Positions 48,101 to 58,379 of a DNA stretch of 64,000 nucleotides are shown here, piece after piece. Made by a program: the position numbers and the translations under genes. The DNA is from Sipunculus nudus. Taxonomy: Eukaryota > Annelida > Sipuncula > Golfingiida > Sipunculidae. Position 1 is the first letter of the stretch. Each line of letters opens with the position of its first letter. The notes under the pieces are model-generated. The model saw only the letters and a program-made list of their open reading frames with translations. It was not told the origin of the DNA and did no database searches. Location: contig CM049318.1 in NCBI GenBank assembly GCA_026874595.1, forward strand, positions 36,229,956 through 36,293,955, in the 5' to 3' direction.

Positions 48101-49348
48101 ATATATACTCTATATTGGATTAGAGATGTATGCACATATAAAAATAAGAGTTATAAATTGAATTAATACTACAGCTTGTGTGCTAGTATGCATTGTTAGG
48201 CGCAAACTATAATTGTCGACGAATTGTCTTTACTTTGTGAACAGTGTCTGAGACGGTATATAATATTTTTTTATAATATTTACATATGCTCATACTTCAT
48301 TTTAGACGAATGAAAACGTTTCTCAGAAAAACCATCTCGACATATGTTTTTACTCTCTCCAAATTTCATGGTATGTTTCCGTATGATTTTCATCTAAACT
48401 TATAATTATTATACTTATCAATATGATTGCCTTTATTGTTTTAGCTAAAATCTGCTATAAAAGATCATATATTCATTATACATTATTTATGTTAACAGAC
48501 TCTTAGGAAGCATGACACAGGATTCACAAAATGGAGGAGACATTAAACCATATAAAATTATTTTCATAAAAATATAAATATTTAACACGAGCTACATCAC
48601 AGGTTTTTTTTTTTATTTTTACAATCACTGATGTACGTATCCTTTATTATACACACTGCATCCTCTGCCTTCTGGAGTCCAGTTCAGGTGAGCGATCAAC
48701 TTAAAGATTGATCGGACATCATTATCAGCGCTGACTCCTTCACAGACAAGGGAATCAGACATCGTTTTCTCTCTTCTTTCGTCAGCTTGAACCTCTGAAC
48801 CAGATGCTGTCACACATACTGAAAATATATCGAAGTTAATTTATTTTATTATTATCTATGTTGTACCTATTGTTTAACTGTTTTTTTTTTATTTATATAA
48901 ACAGTTGGAAGAACTATATATCACAAGTGTTGTAATAAACTACATTGAAATTATTCAAAACATTTTCGGGACTGAGAAGTGTATAGATCTATGAATATTT
49001 GTCCAACTGTTGTTTAAAACGCTATTTATACACCATCACTTATTCCTCATTTCCCTATACAGAAAGGAAATGATACTTTTAAAAACACGTTCAAGTGATT
49101 TTAGTTTTAGTTTTAATCTTTTCTATACCTTTTTCACGCAACTATTAAAAACCAGAAAAAAAGTTAAACCAGCATTTGTCATAAACTGAAGAAAACGAGT
49201 GTCCACTCAATACCAAGAAAAAAAAGTACTTGTCAAATATTAGCCTTATAAGGAAAATGCTTGTGTCACCATAGATGATTTATATTGATGTCTAAGATGT
49301 CTAATATATATTACCTGTCACTGAATAGATGAGAAAGGAAAGCCTCAT
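44871..49348 (-). CDS. Secreted C-type lectin, four exons, intact
   Basis: Joined exons 49348-49315, 48818-48657, 47942-47721 and 45130-44871 give 678 nt (225 residues plus stop) with every intron in phase 1. Residues 1-17 (MRLSFLIYSVTVCVTAS) form a signal peptide. Residues 18-65 are a charged module ending LNWTPEGRGC. Residues 67-225 are a long-form C-type lectin domain: C69 and C87 make the N-terminal hairpin, W102 and C105 lie in helix 1, ISIETKDEM (113-121) in helix 2, YWTSG (153-157), WIWE (166-169), NWAPEEPT (179-186), WYD (204-206) and C218. C105-C218 is the core disulfide. The second core Cys pair is missing. The sugar and calcium motifs read EPT and WYD instead of EPN and WND, so calcium-dependent sugar binding is uncertain. 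Its role in recognition or biomineral binding is inferred from the family. Confidence 0.8.
45345..45825. repeat. CAAATG/ATGCAAAT repeat region in lectin intron 3
   Basis: The octamer ATGCAAAT and the hexamer CAAATG recur many times at 45345-45480, and again at 45722-45825 partly in inverted form (GCATTTGAA). An (AC)n run follows at about 45834-45853. ATGCAAAT is the POU/Oct consensus, but here it arises from a hexamer-based repeat. Confidence 0.7.
46501..46794. repeat. Exact 150-bp tandem duplication in lectin intron 3
   Basis: The block beginning TTTTGCATAAAAAATGGACG at 46501 is repeated at 46651. I can find no mismatch over the first 144 bases. Such identity means a very recent event or an assembly artefact. 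Confidence 0.95.
47721..47942 (-). CDS. Lectin exon 3 (lectin domain, N half)
   Basis: 222 nt, acceptor ACCTAG, donor GTAATT, phase 1-1. It encodes PICQAPFGYLFTKDAYHG, NSCYHF, VWEMCLTHGATPISIETKDE and the segment ending SLVMRGY. The reading frame is open throughout. Confidence 0.8.
48657..48818 (-). CDS. Lectin exon 2 (unrecognised N-terminal module)
   Basis: 162 nt, acceptor TTTTCAG, donor GTGTGT after TGCA, phase 1-1. It carries cysteines at residues 37 and 65 and the KLIAHLNWTP motif shared with the plus-strand pseudogene. If the weak donor is not used, the frame stops at TGA shortly after (KGYVHQ), giving a short secreted peptide of about 75 residues. Confidence 0.65.
49315..49348 (-). 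CDS. Lectin exon 1
   Basis: 34 nt from ATG (49348) to donor GTAATA, phase 1. It encodes MRLSFLIYSVT. Joined to exon 2 it forms a full hydrophobic signal peptide, which supports this start. Confidence 0.7.
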
Positions 49349-49433
49349 GGTTAAATGTCTGGCCCTGATCTTTCCTAAAATCGCCAGAAATGATAACTCA
49401 GATAAAACGATACTGGCCTACAGTATACCTTTA

Positions 49434-49446
49434 GTAATAATAATAA

Positions 49447-49477
<31 letters not shown>

Positions 49478-49580
49478 TATAATAAGAATATGAAAAATAA
49501 AATTAATAACAGTAATAATAATTATAATAATGATCTCTCTTTCATTATTATTATTATTATTATTAATTATTATTATTAAG
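49434..49580. repeat. (AAT)n then (ATT)n, inverted trinucleotide repeat
   Basis: AAT units (49434-49530) are followed after about 12 bp of CT-rich sequence by ATT units (49540-49580). The two halves can fold into a long hairpin just upstream of the lectin start. Confidence 0.85.
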
Positions 49581-49602
49581 TACTGTACATACCAAAAAGA
49601 TC

Positions 49603-49603
<1 letters not shown>

Positions 49604-49650
<47 letters not shown>
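49604..49650. repeat. (AT)n microsatellite
   Basis: About 47 bp of AT dinucleotides upstream of the lectin gene. Confidence 0.95.
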
Positions 49651-49654
<4 letters not shown>

Positions 49655-52019
49655 TATATTCCAGTCTTAAGTACGAGACGGAGGTATCCAGTTTCTATGG
49701 ACATGCACAGTTTCAGCCCAATACATTTAACCATTCATTGGGTATGGGGCATTGTCACTAAATATACGCCTAGGTGTACACGACACGACAAGGATTTAAT
49801 TTTGCGATAACAAACTTTGTTAAGCACTCAATAATATTTCACCCGGGTTTAAGACAGAATGATCAAGGGGTCTCAGACAGGTTCTGCGGAATGAACGCTA
49901 TAATAATTAACTAAGAGTATGTTTTTCTTCAGCAACACCGTCATTTTCACTGTACGTAACATATTCACTGCCAGGAATTAATGCAGGCATGTACAGTGCT
50001 TGGACGTTAAAATAGCAGCATCAAGTTCCTTTAGAGGGGGTTCCGTTATATAATTCTAATGGACTTCTGATTGATTTTTTTGTGTGCCAGTTCCTTTAAA
50101 AATAATAATAATAATAATTAAAAGTTTAAACATTTATTTCATTGCACAGGTTCGGATAAATAGAGTGTAAGCTGAAACATAGATAATTTTTTAAATCCTG
50201 TGAACTAACTCAGCTGAATAAAAGAAACGGCTGTGAGAAAGGTGAAAAAAAATCGGCTTTTGCCTTAATAAAAAATAGAATATTTACTTTTATGTTATCC
50301 CTATAAAACTGGTCCACCTAAATTATTCGAAATGTGGGACTGATTAAACATTCCAATCCCTCAACGGACATAAAGTAGTTTGGTGACTTGCATTGGGGTT
50401 CGAACCGGGGTTTAGTTATGGTGCAAAACAGTAAACGTTTGTCAATTGGATAGCTTAATTCTTTTCTTATCACGTTAAACCGTTTTCTGAATTTCAACGC
50501 CTTCTTCAGTTCATTATTGGGATTATTCTGTTGTATTTATGATACAATTGCAAACGGGAATCAAATTTCAAATTGCTAAATTAAATGTTAATTATTTCTG
50601 CAATTATTACCTAAATGTACAAATGAGTCATATTTGAGCTAGTGTTTTAAATTCATAGGTGAGTTTCGTTAACTCACTCGTGCAAAAAAGGAAGTGTATA
50701 ATATTCCCGACCCTAATAGTGTCACCGTATGGAGCAAGCAGGAATAGATTATACTTTACCTGCAACAGAACTGTAAGGTTAATTTGTTTTTGGTAGATCT
50801 GGGTTTCTCTGACCGCTAGTCGAGACAACTGAATCACGTCTGTTAGGGGAGCTAAAATGAAAATCTCTTGGAATAGACGCCTTGTCTATGATTCCATAGG
50901 AACGAGTGGAATTTGAATTCAATGATCAATGATATATTTATTCTCCGATGAACAGCGCCAGCCACAAGATGTTTTTGATGTGATTTAAGGTAGTTCACCT
51001 CGGCTGCCGTGAAGATGTTTCTTTGTGTCATCGGCCTTAGATTAAGCTCTGTCTGTGAAGTATTGTGGAGATGTCATGGTTGAATGTAAACATAGAGAAA
51101 GGTTGCTACCAAATGAAAGGTAACATTAGTGTGTATGCACAGATTGCTGTATGAATACTTTCCTAATTCGATTACATATCTGTTAATGGTTTGGTAAACA
51201 GAGTGGTTGTGGTCTGAATGTGTTTCTATGTAGATAGTATTTCATTTCAGATATAGAAACGTCCGCTTAGAAAATGATAGACGCTCATGTGAAAGAGTTT
51301 ATCCTGGTTAAGCGGTATTTGATTATCCCTGTCTTAATAATCCTGATTTAACAAAATATTGATGCTAAAAGCCGATGCATGAAACTGCAATTTTAAGTTT
51401 GTAAATTCAGATTAAGAAATGTATGTGCTTTATGCAGTTATTTAATTAAAATAAGCCATGACGCCTCTCCGTTTAAAAAAACCTCATGAAAATATTAAAG
51501 GCTCCGCTCTATGATAAAATCATTCATCGGTTCAACATAAAATATAAAAGGTTGATATCTTTCTATAGTAAGCTATAACGGAGTTATGGAACAGTAACAC
51601 AACACATGCCGTGAATCACTTTGATCAAGATATTTAACAACACACGTCTGTACCAAAGTCATGAAAATGTAGGTTAGACAGAAGTGAGTCGCCGTTGACA
51701 AGAAAGATCTTACTAACAGGGCACGGATACACAACGTGCTTCATTTGTCACTAGTTCCCTGGGAAAACCGCGGACAATTTGAAGTTTCATATTTCAACTT
51801 TCACAGCATTAATAAATTCGATTGAACATAAAGTGTGATTTAATACACTTGATTCTGCTCAAAGTCCCCATTCCTTTTCATAACAATTCAGGGAGGTTAA
51901 TGTATTGTATTGTGTTAAAACAATTGGATAAATAAGAAAAATTGTACACCGTGTACCCCTTCCTTAATATATACATATGTATGTTCATATTTACCTCTAC
52001 CTGAATATATATATATATA

Positions 52020-52109
52020 TATCAAGATTGTTGCAAAACCATGGGGTTTTAAAATGCTCAGCTCGTAGGGGCCTTTACGAAACAGAGCTGTCGAACACAA
52101 GTAAGTGTG

Positions 52110-52110
<1 letters not shown>
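52020..52110. mobile_element. Penelope pseudo-LTR scrap with GAAAC motif
   Basis: GGGGCCTTTACGAAACAGAG shares GGCCTTTACGAAAC with the left arm of the 15.95 kb Penelope-like fragment (read on its minus strand). It is also preceded by AAAACCATGGGGTTTTAAAA, and it sits between two (AT)n runs. It is possibly a solo pseudo-LTR. Confidence 0.35.

Positions 52111-52112
<2 letters not shown>

Positions 52113-52161
<49 letters not shown>
52113..52161. repeat. (AT)n microsatellite
   Basis: About 48 bp of AT dinucleotides. Confidence 0.95.
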
Positions 52162-52164
<3 letters not shown>

Positions 52165-53572
52165 TTACTGAAATGGTTTGGCCGTCGTTAAATGATCAAG
52201 GTGTTCGTTACATGAAAGCAGTGAGTTATAAAAAACTGCAAGTTCATTAAATACATAAATGCATTATTGTCACTACCCGCAGGTTTCGGGCACACTACAT
52301 TGCACGTTTAAGTTTTTGGTTGGTTTGTGTTTGTCCAAGTATAATAGCAAGGTGCCTGTGTGATCCTTAAGATTCTGATTATACATCTGGCGTAAATGTA
52401 TTAAAACAATATGTTATTAGTTGATTAGAGACGTTGCAGTAGTCGGAATTTATTCTTCATCTCCAAATATTGAATAAGTGACGTCACTCTAGTAAAATAT
52501 AAAAAAAAAATGTTTAGGATTAGCATTACATTACGTATTCCTAAGCACAATTCTAACTTATATCGCATATGGAAAAATGTAAATATAAGGTGTGAGCCTG
52601 GATTGCATTCCAAGTAAATGCACGCCACTATTGATTGGGCTCATGTTATACTGTATGAGAATATCTAATAACGCCTTTTCTATTCATCCGCCGTGCTTCA
52701 TTCGTGTATAAATTAAAGATCAATTTATATTTTAAACAAAATTTTATACCCAGGTTTGTATGAGAATGAAGAATGGTAGAGATAATAAAAAAAGAACTTC
52801 TCTGGAGAGTTAAATATACTTTACCAATCTTCCCAAAAATTGTACAGTTTTATTCGTATATTTTTAATGAAAAAGTAATATCAAATGGCAATATATCAAA
52901 TATATGACATTAGAGAAAATTGTGCTTGGTTTAAACTGATATATCACGTATGTGGTATATCCACTGATGCTTTAAAGTGCCACTTACAGGAAGTTTAATT
53001 GCAAAGGCACTACTAAATGTACATGCTTAATTTGATTAACTTAAGTAACATACAAGAAAATTGATTAACAATGCCCTTCAAATCAGGTATACACATTGTT
53101 GGTTGGATAAGGGACAAATAACATCATTATGCTTAATATTATATCAACTATAATTTTATACCCAATTTCACAAATGTTAAAAAAAGAAAGCACATAAATT
53201 TAAACTCTTCTGAACCAAGGAGGTCCTCTTAACACGCACATCCACACTTTTTATAGCAAAATCTAGCACTGATAATCCACTGAGCACTCATGATAGCCCC
53301 TGGGAATACAAAACAAAATGTAGCAAATGTCTGGAAACAAATTAATAAAACAGGGAAAATTATCAAATTAATATTGTTTATGCATCCTCTCCTTGAGGGG
53401 TGTGGGGACGGGAGCGGAAGGCTAGATCTGTCGTTTAAATGGAGCTAGCTGCGTGTTTGATAGAAACAAGTTAAATAATAGGTGTCTAGGTAAGGGCTCC
53501 TGCTTTCACTGCACACCACCGTGCTGGGTTGACTTGATGTAAATAATATTTTACATAGTGTCTGAAAAACAA

Positions 53573-54818
53573 TTTTAATGACCCATAGGTCACAACGCTT
53601 GATATTAGCTTTAGTGTGATATTAGACGCATTTATGTTTTTGGTACTTGTTGTCCTAAGGGCATTATACAAAAGCCAGAATTTATCCGAATGAAGTCATG
53701 GTGACCTAATTACCCATGTTGAGGTAGATTATTTGTAGGGGTTACTAGGTGCAAAATTATCAAGATTCAGCACAAGTGATGATGCTGCAAGTCATGATCT
53801 AATGATACGATTTGTGCAATGTTAACAGACAACCTCTTCATTTGAAGGTGTCAAAAATTGAGGGAAAATGCGTAAAAATTCGAAAATATACCGGTGGCGC
53901 CACCAGTCTAATGGAACTGAGGAGACACTCCATGATCAATATGCATGCAACGAATTATAGCCATCAATACAGATAACACATTATTTCTGAGGATTTCCTT
54001 TCACGTCATCGTGTGTTCGACGTTTGGGGCAGGTTTGCCTGAAAAGAGCACAAAATGAAAAGGAACCCTGAACAATGGGTAATATGACCCCCAAACTGCT
54101 CAAACTCATACATTTTGCCAATTGCCTTAGATATTGGTTACAGTGAACTTATTCTACACTCAGCTGCTACCATTTATGACCATCTGACTAACTGCTCGTT
54201 AAAATCATGTTCTTTCACACGGCTCGCAGAATATAGGTCACAGTGAAATTATTTCTGGATTGCAAGGAGATTTTCTCGGACATCCCTGGATTTCAATGAA
54301 GAAGATTCTAGGTCAAGCGGTTACGAGTTATGCTGTGTTAAAGGACAACCGCTTCTTCGAAGGTCTCAAAAATAGGGCATTACTGTGTAAACTGGAGAAA
54401 ATACAGGTGGCGCCACCAGTCTGCAGGAAATGATGAAACCCAGTTTGATCAATGCGCAAGCAAAGATTCATGATGATCAATACATGAGTCATCAGGGATA
54501 TTCGGTATATATGGTAACATAAAATATCAATCATAGCATGCATTCAGATACTATAGTTTTTGTTTCAAATTGTTAATTATTCTAGGGGGTACTTACCAGC
54601 CGCATAGCTCAGTGGATATTGGTAACAGAGACCTAATTTCAGGTTTCCGAGAAGATATTTCATGGTCCTCCCAGGATGAAGAGTAAGAAGTTTATAGCTC
54701 TAACGGTTACGATTTGTGCCCTGTTAACAGACGGACAGCCAGACGACCGGACGGACGACGGACAAAGAGTGATCGCCAAAGCTAATCATGACTTAATGGC
54801 AGCTTTGCTAAATAAGCT
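53573..54818 (-). mobile_element. Minus-strand GTCY/tandem-core element
   Basis: Read on the minus strand, the left end near 54818 has an AGCT-rich hairpin, GCGATCACTCTTTGTCCG and a GTCC/GTCT stretch, then GTTAAC-anchored repeat units at about 54717, 54340 and 53820 with GGTGGCGCCACC cores at 53893 and 54408. The far end at 53578-53600 holds TGACCCATAGGTCA plus CAACGC, matching the right-end hairpin of the 5.0-9.8 kb element. It is a short complete relative of that element. Confidence 0.6.
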
Positions 54819-55259
54819 ACTTTTTTTACCAATTCCTTTCGAATTTCAGATTTGATGTGTATATGCTGTGAAAAAAAAAATGATCAGTGCTTACAGGGGA
54901 GAGATGTGCCATGGTTAAGGTTAAGCAAAATATAAAGTATTGTTTTTACATTTATGCTAATAACTTTAAAAATTACAAAATTCTGGTATAATTTCTTGCA
55001 AACGAAAAATGTCTCTAGCGTTAACAGTTACTTTGTTAAGTGAGAATATATATTTCCGGTTAATTTGACAAGATTTATAATGGCGTAAATAATATTTTTA
55101 TTGCAAACAAGCAATGAAGATAAGAAAACAGGGTACCCTATATAAATTCTTCTCCTCTAGTGAAATGTACACAGCTATATGGAATGTACATAGGAAATAT
55201 ATAGACGATCTGTGCCAATTATAAACAAAACGTTAGTGATTTTAATATAAACACTCTTG

Positions 55260-55507
55260 AATTGTAACAACAGGCTTTTACTGAAAAAGGAGGTTTTTAC
55301 ATAATTTTCCCAGGGAACGAAGTAGCACTGACCTAGTTTTGAGTTTGGTAGGAGAACTAAAGGACATAACTGTATGTTGAATGTTTGATTCGTAGGTCCA
55401 ACAGTTTCAAACAGTTTTCCTGTTTAGAGACGGCCGCCCAGTAACGGGTGACGGACAAATGACCATCGCTATTGCTCAGTTGACTTATAGTCAGCTGAGC
55501 TTCAAAT
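55260..55507 (-). mobile_element. Truncated GTCY element, left end
   Basis: At 55474-55501 the minus strand forms GCTCAGCTGACT, a TATA loop, then AGTCAACTGAGC. It is followed by GCGATGGTCATTTGTCCG and a short repeat-like segment (GACCTAGTTTTGAGTTTGG on the plus strand). No right end was found. Confidence 0.5.
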
Positions 55508-55603
55508 ATATTTGCAGGATCGAAGAAAAAATAAGAAAATGTTGGCCTAGAAATAACTTTGCGGATACTAGTGGCATGATTTTTTAATTGTATTTTAGAA
55601 AAT

Positions 55604-55800
55604 TTAATCATTATTAGACAGAATGAAATTCTGGGAGGTGGGGAGTACTGGATGCCATGGGGAAGGACCACCCCTACGCCACCATTCCACCCCCCACCCA
55701 CTATGGGTATGCCCCTGTCTCTCGAGTTGTGAAAAATCCAGGTCTCTCACTTCATACATTTCCAACTCGTCAGCATAAATTTCTGCTAAAAGCATATGGA
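55604..55800 (-). pseudogene. Degraded CUB half-domain exon
   Basis: After an AG at 55786 (CTTCAG read on the minus strand) the frame reads LLAEIYADELEMYEVRDLDF, then SQLERQ. It resembles the start of the CUB C-half exon at 61.6 kb (FLTEFLEDELEIYDGRNRD), including DELExY and the following R..D. After about 40 codons similarity is lost to a G/C-rich segment. This is a weak relic call. Confidence 0.3.
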
Positions 55801-55961
55801 TCTTCAGTTATTAAAAGTTATTAAAGATATTTTTTTTATATTTTTATTTTAAAATGTCATTATCACTCATGTAATCATTAAGTAATAAGTCGATATCTGT
55901 GTGTTGCTTGCAAGTGTTATTGTTTTCCAAACAATTTTAAAATAATATGTTAAAAACAAAT

Positions 55962-56720
55962 AAGTTCAAGCATGTTGTAATTGAGATATTGCACGTGAAA
56001 TAAAATCACTTATCGTTCTGTGGTGGGTAATTGGAATTCCGACAGTGTGGAATTCGACAGTTCTGTAGCCCTTATAGTTTCGAATCATCCCTGTGAATTT
56101 GAGCAAGATCAAGCATGTTGTTGTTGAGATATCGCGCGTGAAACAAAATCACCGGTTGTCCTGTGACGCCCACATTTTAATTCCGGCAAGTCTGTAATTC
56201 GATAGGTATAGAACCCCCATAGATCCCAATCATCCCTGTGAATTTGAGAAAGATCAAGCATGTTCTTGTCGAGATATCGTGCGCAAAACATAATCACCGA
56301 TTGTGCTGTGACGGCAAATTGGAATTCCGTAAGCTCTGTTATTCGACAGGTCTGGAGCCCTTTTAGTTAGTAATGGTTTCTGTAAATAAGAGAAAGATCA
56401 AGCGTGTTCTTGTAGAGATATCACGCGCAAAAGAAAATCACCGATTGTGCTGTGGCTGCCATATTAGAATTCCGACAGATCTTAATTTTATAGGTCTGAA
56501 GCCCTCGCAGGTAATAATCATCTCTGTTAATTTTAGAAAGATCAAGCATGTTGTTGTTGTGATATCGTGAGCGAAAGAAAATAACCGACTGTGCTGTGAC
56601 GGCCATACTGGAATTCCGATCGCTCTGTAATTCAAAAGGTCTGGAGCTCTTATAGGTACAAATCATCCCTGTGAATTTCAGAAAGCTTAAGCTTGTGGTT
56701 GTTTTGATATTTGATATCGA
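55962..56720. repeat. Minisatellite, period about 144 bp, six copies
   Basis: The anchor AAGATCAAGCATGTT (and variants) occurs at 55962, 56105, 56250, 56394, 56538 and 56683, spaced 143-145 bp. Each unit also has GAGATATCG, ATCACCGATTGTGCTGTG, GGAATTCCG and TCATCCCTGTGAATTT. Because 144-145 is not held to a fixed multiple of three, open frames across it on either strand are incidental. Confidence 0.85.
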
Positions 56721-56799
56721 AATAAGCGTTACTGAAGACAGGAGTGACACGGTGTTCACTATAGGGCACTGTTTGTCAAGTGGGGCCCTAATTATATTT

Positions 56800-57165
56800 A
56801 TTGGCATGGAAACAGAGGAACTTATATTTATTGGGCAGGGCTACCGGGAAACATATTTATGGGAAAAGGCTACAGGGGAACTAGTATTAATGGGACATGC
56901 CTACCAGGGCACTTTTATATATGGGACAAAGAAACAAGTAAAGTAATGTTTATGGGACATGGTTATGGAACATATATTAATTGGGCATGGAAATAGGGTT
57001 ATTTATATTTATATGGCATGGAAACAAACTTATATTCATGGTACATGGTTAGGTAACAGTTATGGGGAAAAATACTAAGTAGTATGATACATGACAAGAG
57101 GGGAACTACCGGTAAAAGTTATATGACAGGAACTTATATTTATTAGATGTGGCTAGAGGGGAATT
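56800..57165. repeat. Degenerate minisatellite, about 30-bp unit
   Basis: Units like GGGAACTTATATTTATTGGG and CATGG recur about ten times with drifting spacing (28-45 bp). The short plus-strand open frame through it is a by-product. Confidence 0.7.
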
Positions 57166-57519
57166 CCATCATATAACTTTGAGCTGCAGGTGATGCAACT
57201 TGTGTTTACTTAATATTTGCAAGTTAACATTTACTTCAAAGGGAGCTCATCATTTATTAACATTTCAGCTTAAATATATTAGTAAACAAACTCGAAGAAG
57301 AAGGATACTTACATGTTTCTGAACCGAGTTAAATTATTTTAAAAATTCTGTCTACACGGGAATTCTAATTTGTCTATTTTATGCAACGTCTTCAGCTATA
57401 TCTTCAGATATCGCTGCACCTATTTGCTTTTGCAGCAACAAATGTTGTCCAATGCTGAAATGGCCCAGTTTTTTTACATATTGACTGTTTAATTATTAAC
57501 CGCATACTGTAATATAAAA

Positions 57520-57627
57520 TAAAGTGAAATCTCGCCTGATGTCCACCCCGCTGTGACGGCCACCCCTGCTAGGACGACCACTTTGGCTGGTACCGCATGT
57601 GGTCATATTTGCGAGATTTCATTGTAT
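57520..57627. mobile_element. Small inverted-repeat element (pogo/Tigger-like ends)
   Basis: AGTGAAATCTCGCC at 57522-57535 faces GCGAGATTTCATTGT at about 57611-57625. The interior has GACGGCCACC and GACGACCAC steps typical of pogo-type terminal repeats. About 105 bp long. Confidence 0.4.
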
Positions 57628-58379
57628 GTCTTAGAGTCAAAATCAGACTTCTGGGTCTCTCTTATTTCTTTCCTCTTAAAAATGTATTTTCTTCATGCGC
57701 AAAATCCGGAAAACAGGAGACAACGATATGTCGTAGGTATAATTTGGTCGCATCAATCACGACAGAAGTTTGGTCTTAAACATTGTAACTTCCAACCTTT
57801 CTTCTTTCACTAATCAATGGAAGTCCACCTGCCAGTCAGGTGACCACTTGGTGCCTGCCAATCACATTGCAGTATGTGACTCCGCCCTTTTTAGTGCAAG
57901 ACTGTTGAGCTTCCTCTTGAAACCGTGTTTTGTAGCAGTGTGGGAGACTTGCTTAGGTAGATATGCCTGCCACCTCCACAAACAATAAACATCAATTTTA
58001 CATAGGAATGTGAGTTTTAATTTCACGATTTATCCGAAATAATGCCGTTTCATGATATGAGAGTCTAGAGTTGAATTAACTTTCAACTTAACAATGTTGT
58101 TATATTTCTTTAGATTATATAAGTTTATAGTTTATTGAAGTTAATAGTTTATTAAATTTATAAAGCTCCACAATAAAACATTAAAAGCATGTGTAATACT
58201 CAGTTACGCTGTACAGACTAAAATTAAAATAATACATTCGCTATGAGATTAACAGTAAATAATATTAAATTAATACACAATATAATAAGATCATGACCTG
58301 ATTAAAAGAATGACTAAAGAGATTAAAACTAAATTGCAAATAAAATAATAGCGTTAACCTTTCGTTTGACCGGTGTATA

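Larger units (their letters stand above)
49651..53570. other. Non-coding stretch
   Basis: No gene is seen. GGGGTTCGAACCGGGG at about 50395 resembles a tRNA B box but has no partner arms. A hammerhead-like segment between AT repeats lies at 52.02-52.10 kb. Confidence 0.4.

Noticed and set aside
50390-50415. GGGGTTCGAACCGGGG, B-box-like
   Set aside because: It is a palindrome and the upstream 60 bases show no A box or foldable arms.
54592-54625. GCCGCATAGCTCAGTGG looks like the 5' part of a tRNA with an A box
   Set aside because: It is the reverse complement of the repeat motif at the same place in the 337-bp unit (GAGCTATGGGGC) and no cloverleaf or B box follows.
56421-56807. 128-residue minus-strand open frame
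   Set aside because: It crosses the 144-bp minisatellite and parts of it repeat internally in different frames.
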